From Homalodisca vitripennis (lineage: Eukaryota > Arthropoda > Insecta > Hemiptera > Cicadellidae), in the NCBI RefSeq assembly GCF_021130785.1, contig NC_060215.1:68452501-68516500 (forward strand): a DNA stretch of 64,000 bases, written 5' to 3'. The notes beneath the pieces are model-generated. The model had not been told where the DNA came from and made no database searches. It was given only the letters and a program-made list of their open reading frames with translations. Of the stretch, positions 31,612 through 42,121 are shown one piece after another; position 1 is the stretch's first letter; each line of letters starts with the position of its first letter. The position numbers and the translations under genes are program-made.

Positions 31612-32256
31612 TTATAATAATTCTGGACAGAAAATTTTTGCAAAAAGATATCTTCTGTTAGTGGTAGGTCGTTTAGTATTAGTGAGCAAGTCATTCCCAA
31701 ATCTTTTTAGTGCATGAGCACCACATTCTACATTACCTCCCTGTTGCCAACATAACATCTCCGCCACATTTGCACACTCCTGATTACTGAGACAGTGAGA
31801 CAGCTTAGAGGCAAATTTCCTGGCATGTGCGCTATTATATCCTGCCACAGAGTCATGATGGAGGTAGGAGTTCATTACTCTGATACAAACCAGTAGTGTC
31901 CAGTGACTTCCTCCACTTTGCATATTTTCATTTAAGCGATCATTTATCAGAGCAAAAATATACTCACTTTTTGTAAGTTCCAGAGAGTCACAAATATTAC
32001 GCACAACAGTATTGCCGGAGCTAATTTTTAACAAATGACTCACTGAAGGATCAAGCAAAGTTGCATTATTAGGTACTGTGATAAGCTTGTCAAGCCAAAG
32101 GCCAATCTCCTCATCGGCTAGCTTATAATATGTACCAGAGGGAGAGAGATTTTGAGAATTGTACTTTATTTTCCTAAGACGTGTAGCTTTTTCTTCAGAA
32201 ACCGTACCATCTTGAAACTTTTGTGATTTATTCTCCTTCCTATTACACAAAAACAA
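31612..32256 (-). CDS. Ulp1/SENP8-like cysteine protease ORF beside LINE 1
   Basis: 214 codons, uninterrupted, about the usual length of a SENP8-type deneddylase. The C48 catalytic set is visible: His118 in GGSHWTLLVC, Asp135 in YLHHDSVAGYNSAHARKFA, Gln171/172 in CWQQGG and Cys178 in NVECGAHAL. LADEEIGLWLDKL (about 47-59) corresponds to the substrate-groove helix near the N-terminus of SENP8 proteins. Such enzymes remove NEDD8 or SUMO; here it could serve a transposable element. An acceptor-like tract (TTTGTTTTTGTGTAATAG) ends just inside the ORF after four codons, so the first exon may lie upstream and the first Met may not be real. It is on the same strand as LINE 1, ends 10 bp before the ORF1 linker in another frame, and is bracketed by a 98-bp direct repeat. 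Gene, retrocopy or element part is unresolved. Confidence 0.7.
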   Translation of the reverse strand: MFLCNRKENKSQKFQDGTVSEEKATRLRKIKYNSQNLSPSGTYYKLADEEIGLWLDKLITVPNNATLLDPSVSHLLKISSGNTVVRNICDSLELTKSEYIFALINDRLNENMQSGGSHWTLLVCIRVMNSYLHHDSVAGYNSAHARKFASKLSHCLSNQECANVAEMLCWQQGGNVECGAHALKRFGNDLLTNTKRPTTNRRYLFAKIFCPELL

Positions 32257-32486
32257 ACAGAGTTACATAAAATTTTAGTCTCATTGCATGTACTTTATAA
32301 CAAAATGATTTCTTTAGTCTATTAATTTACCGTTGTTATTTTACACTACTATTAGAACCAGTTTATACACAGTATTACCACTAATGATAGTTTATATACA
32401 ATACTACCACCAATGCACTATTCTTTTTTAATTAACCCCTTTATTGCAATAGATGTGTTAACACATTTTTGTAGTATTGAGTCTAT

Positions 32487-32584
32487 GGTTGATTAATGGC
32501 CACAGCATCCCCAGCATGGACCAGTAGTTGAAATATGCGATATTGTCTTTCTGTTTTAAAAAGGGTTTAAACTCACTTAAACAA
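32487..32584. repeat. 98-bp direct repeat, copy A
   Basis: See the copy at 31246-31343. On its left, 32433-32486 begins TTAACCCCTTTATTGC and has an imperfect inverted counterpart near 32590-32655, suggesting that this segment was inserted into, or carried by, another small repeat. Confidence 0.9.
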
Positions 32585-32989
32585 CATATTTTACTTCTAT
32601 TGTTTGCAAATAGTACTTGGAGTTGTTACATTGTAAAAATGTGTCGTTCGCGAATAAATATATGTAATTATTATCAGTGAATTACTGTACAAATAGATAT
32701 AACAATATATATTTATAGATTCATAGAGAACAGTTCTATTGTCAGATTATACAAAATGAATATCAGACAAATAAATTAATCCTTTGAACTGAAATTTAAA
32801 TTCCTGTGATTGTTGTCTCAACTTGTGGAGCCACTATGAGTGCCCATTGGTGTTCTATCTGATAGGTTGGAATAAAATGACCACGTCCTGTCCCTCAGCT
32901 CACCAGGCCATTTCTTAATGGCCCTCACTGTATTGACTGTTCAGCTTGTGGCTGGAAAGTTCTGCAATCTCTCAACCAAATAAGTAACT
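32585..32989. other. Spacer between the protease ORF and LINE 2
   Basis: No gene. A short hairpin GGCCATT...AATGGCC lies near 32908-32925. Confidence 0.4.
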
Positions 32990-33199
32990 CAATCAATCAA
33001 TCAATCAAATATCTTTATTCATTTGAATACATCAAGTGTACAGGAAAAAATAGTGTCCAAAATGCCATCATACATATGGCCAATCTTATTACTAAAAATA
33101 TTTGCTAGTTTGGTCTTTTTAATGACATGAATTCCTCCAACGAGTATAAACTAAGGCTTATAATATACTTTTTTAAATTTGGCTTTAAAAAATATTAAT

Positions 33200-35327
33200 A
33201 ATCATTTTTCCTTTAGAATATTTTCATGCAAACGCCTTAAAAATACTTTTCCAATGTAATTTGGTTTCTTTTTATATAACTCAAGTCGATGGTGCTCTGT
33301 TATTATAGTATTTTTTCCATCTGGTGTTGTGAGGGTGTATGTCATTAATTACACTTGAAATCAGTTTTTACAATTAAGATTGTTTTCATATATGTACATT
33401 CCATATACAGTCAAAAGTTCTAATTTTGTAAAAATATTCCTTCACAGAATCATTATTTTTCAGACTTAACATAATACGAATCCCTTTTTCTGTAGCTTAA
33501 GTAGTTTATCCAAGTTTTTTTTTGATGTTGAACCAATATAGACTTATTCCAAAGTATATGTGAGACTGAACATGTGCATGATAGACTGATTTTAACATTT
33601 GGTGATTACATAGATATCTCATTTGTCTAAGTGCATAAAATTCCCTGAGTTAACTTTACTTATTACGTGTTTTACATGGTCGTGTCCCAACTAAGGAACT
33701 TATCAATTTTCAGCCCTAGAAAATTTGTTGTATTTACTTTCTTCAACTAAATCCGTATTATATAGTACCCTTGGTTTGTCAGTATTTCCATTCTGTTTTG
33801 TAGCAAAGGCAACAAATTTAGTCTTTTCAATATTTAAAGTCAGATTATTTGTTTTTAGGAATTGGTTAACTAATGCCAATTTTTGTGCTAATATTCCGCT
33901 CTAGTTCTTGAAGAGGTTTTTGCAGAAAATTTTAAATTTGAGTCATCAGCAAATAAGGTTAAGTATTGGTTTTTTATTATTGTTTATTATTTGTGGCATA
34001 TCATTTATGTAACATAAGAACAGGATTGGACCCAATATACTCCCTTGCGGTACTCCAAATTTTATTAACTGCAAATCTGAATGAATTTTATTTTTTTTTG
34101 TTATTTTGAATGTATGATAATTCTACAAATTGTTTTCTGTTTGATAAATAAGATTCAAAAGAGCTTGAATGAACGTTTTTGTAACACCCATTTTTTGTAA
34201 CTTATCAAGGAAGTACATCATGCTTAACGCTATCAAAACGCTTTAGACAGGTCCATAAAAATTCCTACTGTCTTCTCCCCCTTATCGATTGATTCAATTA
34301 CTGACTCCAAGAATGAGGTGGCCGCTGTAATTACTGATTTGTTTGCACGAAATCCGTGCTGGGCAATATTCAACATTTGATTCATTTCTAAGTATTCTAC
34401 TAATCTATTATAGATGGCTTTTTAAAAAAATTTTGGATATATTAGATAACAGAGATATGGGACGGTAGTTTGAAATGTTTTGCTTGCTTCCTTTTTTAAA
34501 GACTGGTATTATTTTTTGAAACTTTTTAATAAGTTTGGAAAATTTCCCAGTAACAAATGCAGAATTAATAAGATGAACTTAAAATTCTAGATAGATTTTT
34601 TTTTAGCCGCTTTTTACTACTGAAATCGGTATCTCGTCATGACCACAAGAGCTCTTATTTTTTAGAGAATCTATAATATGTTCTATTTCAGACTCACTTA
34701 CTGGTTTTAGGTAAAATGCTGGTTGAAAGATATTATGTCTTTGGTAACTAATTTGATCAAGTGGGTAACTCATGCTATCCAGAGATTGTTTACTCCCCAC
34801 ACAATTTACTACATTAACATAGTAGTTATTATTGAAATTTTTTTTACTTATAATAAAAGGATCAGTGTAGAAGTTATTATCAATTGTTAGAGTGATATTT
34901 TCAGACTGATGATGGTTCTTATTTCCAATCTCAGAATTTATTACTTCCCAAGACGCTTTTGAAATATTTTTGGCAATTTTTATTTTATGATCATAATAGT
35001 TTTTCTTGGTTTTGTTTAGTTTCATCTTAAAAATCCTATTTCTTTTCCTCAGGTACTTAAATAAATTATTATTTTTACTGTGTCTTGCCATTTTTTATAT
35101 ATTTCAGTCAACTCTTGTTTTTCATCTTTAAGTTCAACTGTCACCCATTCGTTTTTCTTTTTTGTTCCCTTAATTGTTTTAAAATGAAATGATAAGTCAA
35201 AATAATATTTGAATATATCATAAAAAAATCTTGTACTTAAGGTTCGAATTTGCAAAATATACTTGGACCCAGTTTTCCTTCTCCAGAAAAGAATTAAACG
35301 TTTCAACATTCTCTTTGGATATGACAC
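33200..35327 (-). pseudogene. LINE 2 reverse transcriptase
   Basis: Readable blocks on the minus strand: the linker frames 35327-34603 (FKYLRKRNRIFKMKLNKTKK; FYLKPVSESEIEHIIDSLKN; CGHDEIPISVV), the palm block [20 protein letters not shown] near 34010-34070, the catalytic box [10 protein letters not shown] near 33930-33965, and LNIEKTKFVAFATKQ near 33790-33840. Unlike LINE 1, the FADD active site is still present. Frameshifts occur after CGHDEIP, around 34200 and elsewhere. Confidence 0.8.
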
Positions 35328-35407
35328 GCTTAAATTCTGATATTGAAATGTTTTCAGTTGTAGATTTTTTCAAATTTTAACAAGTCAATTAATTTGGCCA
35401 TCGTGGA

Positions 35408-36030
35408 TCAGATAGCAGTGTTTATAATCCCTTCAACTTTTATTTTACTTGTAGGGATATTAGTAAAAACATTATCTATAGCAGATTCAGAGTCCACAGT
35501 TACTCGGGTTGGGAAGTTCACTAAGTATTTCAATCCATGACTTTTTAAAATATTATTCAATTCAATTTTATCTGGTTTGTTAAGTAAAACATTAATGTTA
35601 AAGTCACCTACAATCAGAATATTTTTAAATTTTGCTAAAATATAATCAATTAGAATATCTAGTCTGCTCAAAAAATTCATATACGTCAGACGATGGGGAC
35701 CTATACATTCCAACAAGTACAAATACATAATCATTTAGAGTACATTTAACAATACAAAATTCACATTGAAAATCTTCACATAGTTTGTCAGCTAAAGGTA
35801 TTGACATGTTACTTACTTTTAGATCACACCTGGAAAGTATTAAGACTCCCCCCTTTGTAGTACTATCTCTACAGTAACTAGAGGCAGTGCTAAAGTTATG
35901 CAAATTTAGCCTTTCTAATTCCCAACTTCTAATGTTATGCTCAGTGATAACACAAATATCAGGTTGAACCTCGTCAATATATAATTTGAAGTGAATTTAA
36001 TCGTGACGGAAGATGCTCAATATTTCTGGT
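35408..36030 (-). pseudogene. LINE 2 APE-type endonuclease
   Basis: NIEHLPSRLN (about 36000-36030), VITEHNIRS (about 35930-35960), VLILSRCDLKV, FVLVGMYRSPSSD, ILIVGDFNINV and FPTRVTVDSESAIDNVF are recognisable over three frames. The terminal SDH box reads SDPR, so the last catalytic His is altered or frameshifted. Confidence 0.8.
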
Positions 36031-36503
36031 GAAAAATTCTGATCTTTTTATTTATTTCTTTGTCAGCGTGTTTGTGACCGGTATAATTTTGCATTATTCT
36101 ATCATTAACTTGTTTGTTATCACTACAAAAGGGTGAAGAACCCACCTCCAGATGCGAGCTCAATCTAAAAAAAACCATTATCATTAATAACATCTCCGTT
36201 TGGTCTGTAACAACAGACCTATCCGACACAACACTAGTACTCTGCTTTTCACCGGAAACATTTTTAAAATAACTTGCACTGAACCATCTTTTTCACTTGT
36301 ATCCAAGATAGAGAACATTGGTTGTTGAAATCATTTGTTGGGTTAGTAAGTTGTTCTATGGGTGTGTGCTCCTCCGGGTTCACAAATGAGTACAGTTCAG
36401 CGGTCAGTGGAAGAAGGTATTTTCAGTTTTAAGGTACAGTTCATCGATAGCATTTTGAATACATTGGATAAGGTTGTTGTAAGTGTAACCATTGTGTAGC
36501 TTC

Positions 36504-37345
36504 TTAAAAGGAGTTCTGTTTATAGCTAATAATATTTACTGGGGTTGCTGTTTTTATTTGAAAGCTAACAATGTTTTCAGCAAACACTTCAGGTGCTAAT
36601 CCATCACGTATGCAAACCCATAGGGGAGCATTACTAGACTTGAAAGTTTCGAGTTTGAAGTCTCTGACAAGTGCTGTAAAAGCATTTTTATAGCTGCCCT
36701 CAGTTGGTTTATGGTTGTATTGTTGCATAGTAATCAATCCATAGACCGCACATCCATTGTGACGTTTCTGAAATGATAAAATCTCTTGTTAAGCAATCTG
36801 AAGGCTTGGGCCTCCCAAATTTTTTCCTTAAATGTTGTGGCTACTCCAGCACTCATTTGCTTTGCGCTTTCCAAAGTCATTGGAAATACAATGAGCGAAT
36901 GCTACAGTTTCGTCATTACAAAATCTTTTTATCACATGTTTCATGTTTCCATTAATGAAATTAATCTTGTTTCGGTTAAATGATTTTGAAAATATTACTG
37001 CCAGTGTGTCCCAAAATTTGTCTGCAGATTTTTTATTTTCCCATTTCGGTTCAAAATGCAGCCCATGCCTTGTATAATCAAATCTGGTTAGATGCTCCAA
37101 TTCAATAATATATGTAGACTTTAGGCGGAGTGCCAGTTCCCTCATGTAGCTATTCATCAAGTCAATCTTGGAATTTATCAAGTCGTACTTCTCTAGATCA
37201 AATCTGTGAGGGATTGTACACAGTATAAACAGGAGTTTTTTTGTTTAGTGTAGCTAGTGAATCCTCTATTGACCGATATATTGCATTGGTATCATTTTGT
37301 AGGTAAATTGTTAGTTCCCCCCATGATACAACTAAAGTAGTATTT
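36504..37345 (-). pseudogene. LINE 2 ORF1, SGNH-esterase remnant
   Basis: 37345-37210 gives a degraded middle part (LNKKTPVYTVYNPSQI); 37181-36828 is open and contains INSKIDLMNSYMRELALRL and the terminal catalytic block DYTRHGLHFEP (Asp...His). The frame at 36737-36504 (LVRDFKLETFKSSNAPLWVC) follows as an ORF1 tail that I cannot place in a known domain. Confidence 0.65.
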
Positions 37346-37889
37346 CTCTATTTGTAGCACATACTATAGTAAAAATAGTTCAGAATTGGTTTTTGTCCAC
37401 GTGTCAGTGTCACTGTAGCTGCTGTAGTGTATCCTTTCAATCTACTAAAATGCATTTGGTGGAGCCAAACCTCAAAATATAGAAAGACGTTTATGTTCTG
37501 TTGATATTAGATACCTACTTGAGACCGATTGTATATTCTCTGTAAATAATAATACTTTTAAAATAGGTGAACTTATAACTTGAATTACACTTTACTGCGT
37601 ACATTTAACTGCAAGTAACTAATTGATAAATTTTTGCATTGAAGGTGATACACGTAAATTGTTCGAGAAGTGCATTTTTAAATACAAGATGAAATGACGT
37701 ACATGGTTGTACAAGCACCAAGTTGTGACAGCAGACTAGCTGTGGTCCACCGAGCAGAGTAGACAACTATCCCTGATTCAACCTGAGCTAAGCGAAAGAT
37801 AAGTATAGGCTACACTTAATGGCCTACTGAGTGCAAAGGGTATGAGTCTAATCAAGATATACAAGGATGTTTACAAAAGAGTATCAAAA
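37346..37889. other. Spacer 5' of LINE 2
   Basis: Could include the LINE 2 5' UTR; nothing further recognised. Confidence 0.35.
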
Positions 37890-38605
37890 ACTTCTGTGGT
37901 TGAAAGTATTCATAATTTCAAACAAAAAATGTCATATAAATGTAGGTCAAGAAATGTCTTGATTAGCCACTAGCCACCAATATTTTATACAAAAATATTA
38001 TGTCTAAAAATAGTAAAGCTAAAGAAGCCAAATTTGACACATATGTTTAAATAGACAAGAGGAAAATAAACAAATAATTGTGTTATTGTCTTTAATATTA
38101 ACAAAATGGTGTCTGTTGAAAAAGTTTGAAGTAAAATAACAAGAAAACCAGTATAGTTACAAAATATTCACTAGACTTGAACAATTCATTACAATTCCAA
38201 TGGTACTTGTGTCAACGAAATTGGTCTTTAAAGTGGTTGACGATTTCGTTGAAAGAAGTACCGTTGGAATTGTGATAACAATATTTCAAAATAGTTAGTG
38301 TCTTGTAAAATTTTGATAATATGTAAAACAGCTGATGCTTATCAAAAAACAATGTTTGCTGTTTTTTGCTGGTGCCATTTTGTTAATATTAAAGACAATA
38401 ACAGTTATGTTTTTTTTTCTTAATTTTCCACTTATCCATTTAAACCTATGTGCAAAGTTTGGTTTCTTTAGCTTAACTAGTTTTAGAGATAATAATTTTT
38501 TTAATATAAAATGGATAGCGGCTAAATGAGACATTTCTCGACATATGTTTGTATTACATTTTTTGCTTGAAATGATGATTACTATCACCCACAGTTTTCA
38601 GCTCA
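37890..38605. repeat. Imperfect ~710-bp palindrome (foldback element)
   Basis: Left half 37890-38230 and right half 38240-38605 are inverted copies with substitutions and small gaps. Clear anchor pairs: TTGTCTTTAATATTAACAAA at 38085 and its complement at 38380-38400; AATTCCAATGGTACTT at about 38193 and AAGTACCGTTGGAATT at about 38256; AGAAATGTCTTGATTAGCC and its counterpart near 38520. The centre is a short loop around 38232-38240. No coding sequence. It may be a foldback/MITE or an inverted duplication, and its transcript would form a long hairpin. Confidence 0.8.
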
Positions 38606-38990
38606 CAAGTCTGTGAACACATATATGTATACATACAGTATGGATTATATAAAGTTATTTCGGTCCACTTAACTGCCATTTCTTTTTAATTATTCTTTCC
38701 CTGTATAAAATGAGTTAACCAATAACCACTCCTTCACTTTGTTTTAAAGTTTGTTTATGTTAAACATTTTGAGATCCTCTGGTAAGTAATTACATAATCA
38801 ATCTCACATACATGAGGGCTTCTTCTCATATAGAGCACAGTGATTAATGGGAAGATGGAAGTCAGCTGCTTGTCTAGTGTTGGAGGTGTGCATGTTACAA
38901 CCCCTAGGGACCTCTCTCTTGAATGTAGGTTACCTTCCAGTTTAAAAGTTTTGCGTTATGTACATTTTTATACTTTCATACAAGTCGATT
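38606..38990 (-). pseudogene. LINE C-terminal remnant
   Basis: On the minus strand a decayed reading shows ADFHLPINHCALYEKKPS, then NYLPEDLKMFNINKL, KVKEWLLVNSFYTGKE. This is the usual tail of CR1/Jockey reverse transcriptases, with a stop or two inside. It abuts the palindrome. Confidence 0.55.
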
Positions 38991-41890
38991 CTACAATGGT
39001 AGAAAAATGTTGAAAAATACAGCCATACATGGTATCATTTAAAAACTTGTGTCATTCCACAAGTTTTCCAAAACTGTTATGAAGTATTCCAAGAAATTAT
39101 TTTGTGTGGGTTCATATTACAGGAGTGGCAATTAAAAACAAAAACACTGTTTTCTGTAAGCTTTAGACCGCCATTTTAAAACAAATAGAGGTAATTACAT
39201 TTTTTCTTTTTCTAAATGTTTAGGACACAAAGACCTTCAAAATGATATATAATAATTATATCACAACGTATGTTTGTGTTTGAAAGTTTTGAGATTCGAA
39301 CATCGGACTCTGTTTTTGGGGCATTCTGTATTTTTCGAGTTGAAGTTATTAAACAAAATTCTTTGGTGTCAACATAATGGGGAATCTGTTTAAACTAAAA
39401 TTCTGCAGTTAGCCATTTTAGACGGGTGATCTGAAACACCCTGTGTATGTCATAAAATACCTTGGGGTACACTACACTCCATGGTTTGCAACTCAAAGAA
39501 CTAGTATTGCCTTTATAATAAGACCCTATAATTTGTCTATTCTTGGGGTAGGAAATAAAAGGGATAGGACACAATTACAAACTCCATGTTTCAAGTTTAC
39601 CCAGCAAGATACTGTTTTCCATATGGACAATGGGGTTTTGAAATATACCAAAATTATTAAGACTCTGATCAAAAGATAATTTATCTACAGGTGTTAAATG
39701 GATTTACTTTTTAAGAAGCATTGTTGCTAAGACATTAAACATCCATACCCCATATTGGTATGAAGTAAAGACGCTCATAGCAAATGATACCAAAGTAATA
39801 ATGTAACACTTCTAAGTGTTATAACTATAATGTATAGGAATACTGTTTATATTTCGGTCTCATCATATGCTGTGCATGATAGAAAAAAGCTCTCAGCTAT
39901 AAAGCTTTTATTGTCCAAAGTATTCTGTAATTTTGCTATTAGAATTGCTTAATTTCATCAGGTTGGTGCAAGTCATAGTTAACTAGTGCATCTGTTCTGT
40001 CAGTTAAGTATTAAAATTATACGTTTACTTTAAAGGTGTAACCCATTTTATACAAAGTGTTTTATTGCATTGCATTGAAGAATATGTTCTAAACAAGTAA
40101 TTAATAATTAAAATGGAAAATCTTTCTGAGTAAACTGAAGAATAGGATATTTGACTATAGATTGATCGATAAGAAAAATCTTTCTCAATTTTGATTGGTT
40201 AACATTATACGTAAATAAGTTCTGTGAGTATTAAATTTTCTTTTATGAATTACTACGGAATCTAACAAGAAGAAATAAAAAATTTAATATCATTTGTAGA
40301 CGAGGAAGAATAGAACCCCATAGTAATGTTCATTCCATTTGTGTCAATCTGAGTTCATACTATGTAAGATTTAGCCAGAAATCCCTATAAAACGTTGCTG
40401 TCTTCGTACATTTCTCTTTACATGTCACTATGCATTCTTTTGAGTGCAATGGGAGAGTTCTTTATTATTATATTAAGTATGGGAGTAAGTTTACTTGATA
40501 TTATACGAGTTAGCTAATATACAAATCAATAAAAAAAAGACTTTATTAAACGCTATTAACATGTTATTTTTTTGCTTATATTAATTAAGGAAATTTATTC
40601 AAAACAAACAAATTATAAAAAAGTATACTTATTTTTAATCTAAATGTATCATACCTTCACTACTGCAAATTCCAATGCTAGACACTGACCCCAAGTGATA
40701 ACATCTAATACTTTAGTTGAAGTACTATAGCCATGGCTAGATTATTATGAACACAAAATATTTTCACTATCAGATCTGACACAAATTTCATCTTTTGCAG
40801 GTTCCAATATGGGCCATTTGGAAGCCAAAGTGATAACAACCAATACATAGCTGGAGTACTGTAGCCATGCTGGTGTATTATCAACATAAAACATGTTCAC
40901 ATCAGTGCTTACACAGACATCATGTACAGCAGGTTCCAAAATGAGGCATTTGTTAGTCAAAGTTCATGACACATAATAATGTTCGTTGCCAGAGTTTATA
41001 CATACTGTACTCCAAGTTCTAATATGATGCACTTGTTAGGCTAGTAAGTGTAGAATAAGATATATGATATTTTTGTTGGTTTTATGAAGTTTGTGATAAC
41101 ATTTTTACTAGGTTAATATTTAACATTAATTTAAGTATTAGAAAGAGAATTTTCAACCTCACAACTTAAAACTACTAGTATATATCACAAGCTATTAATT
41201 TTTAAGTACAACACATTGTAATGATGGATTTTAGAATCTATGATTTTAAAATAGGAGTTCTTTATTGTAATAAGGTGTACATACTATATTCAAATTGTTC
41301 TTTTGGTATAATTTAGGTTTATAGTATTATAAAAAGTTTTGTTCAAAAGATTTCCTTCTCCACAATAGGAATGATAAACTATTGAAACACAAATTTTATT
41401 TAGATAAATTTATCATTATAATAAATAAAAATGAAATTATAATTTAAGAAAATGTGGTTGTATTGTTCATTGCTTCATATACGAATAAAATTTAATTAAT
41501 CAGTATTTCAGTGTAGTAGTTATACAATTGAAGATGTTAAATCATTAAAAAATGTGTTTGCTATTTGGTAGCAAAGCATGTACGTGAATCCTTGTTCTAT
41601 ATTTATAAATAGTGTGCTGCTAGTTTTAGTGTTTTAAATGTAAAGTGATGTTGTAAATCCAATAAATAGCCAAATACCAAAGAAGACTTTAAAAATAATG
41701 GAGCTAGGTAATGAATTTCCAAATAAACAAAAGTAACATTTATTATAATATTCATAATAAAAAACATTTCAATATTTTCTTAAGATTTAAATTTTTCTTA
41801 ACTGAACCTTTCTTAACATCATAATTTCAATGAGCACTATGTCAATGGACAGTTTACCCTATATCTTATCAATCTAATATTAGCATTCTA
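38991..41890. other. Intergenic DNA
   Basis: No gene recognised. 39119-39443 may be a decayed Tc1/mariner-like miniature element: its right end reads ACAGGGTGTTTCAGATCACC on the minus strand, but only weak matching is seen on the left (TTACAGGAGTGGC). Confidence 0.4.
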
Positions 41891-42121
41891 CAGTGGCGTA
41901 ACTAGAAGGCTAGAGGGATACATCCCTTGAACAGCCATAAAAATCAATAAAATATTCATATAACAGCAATCCAAATTGTTTGAAATACACCAGTGAAATG
42001 TTTTACTTCAATCTATGGATAAATTTTTAAATTTTAGATCTATTCATTACCACAGTGTGGTGTGCTTTTCTATCTGATTCACCCCTCCCCCTTCCAAAAC
42101 CAAATCCTAGTTATGCCACAG
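41891..42121. mobile_element. 231-bp miniature element (CAGTGGCGTAACTAG ends)
   Basis: Left end CAGTGGCGTAACTAG and right end CTAGTTATGCCACAG form a 15-bp inverted repeat with two mismatches. The flanking octamers GCATTCTA and ACGCTCTA agree at five of eight positions, which would fit a worn 8-bp hAT-type target duplication. No coding content. Confidence 0.6.

Larger units (their letters stand above)
32990..37345 (-). mobile_element. CR1-like LINE 2 (about 4.4 kb)
   Basis: A second minus-strand LINE of the same architecture but a different family. ORF1 with SGNH esterase (about 37345-36830), an ORF1 tail (36737-36017), APE endonuclease (about 36030-35400), reverse transcriptase (about 35330-33200) and a 3' end with AATAAAGAT next to an (AATC)4-5 microsatellite at 32989-33008. 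Frameshifts and stops are scattered through every domain; no long intact ORF remains. Confidence 0.85.
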
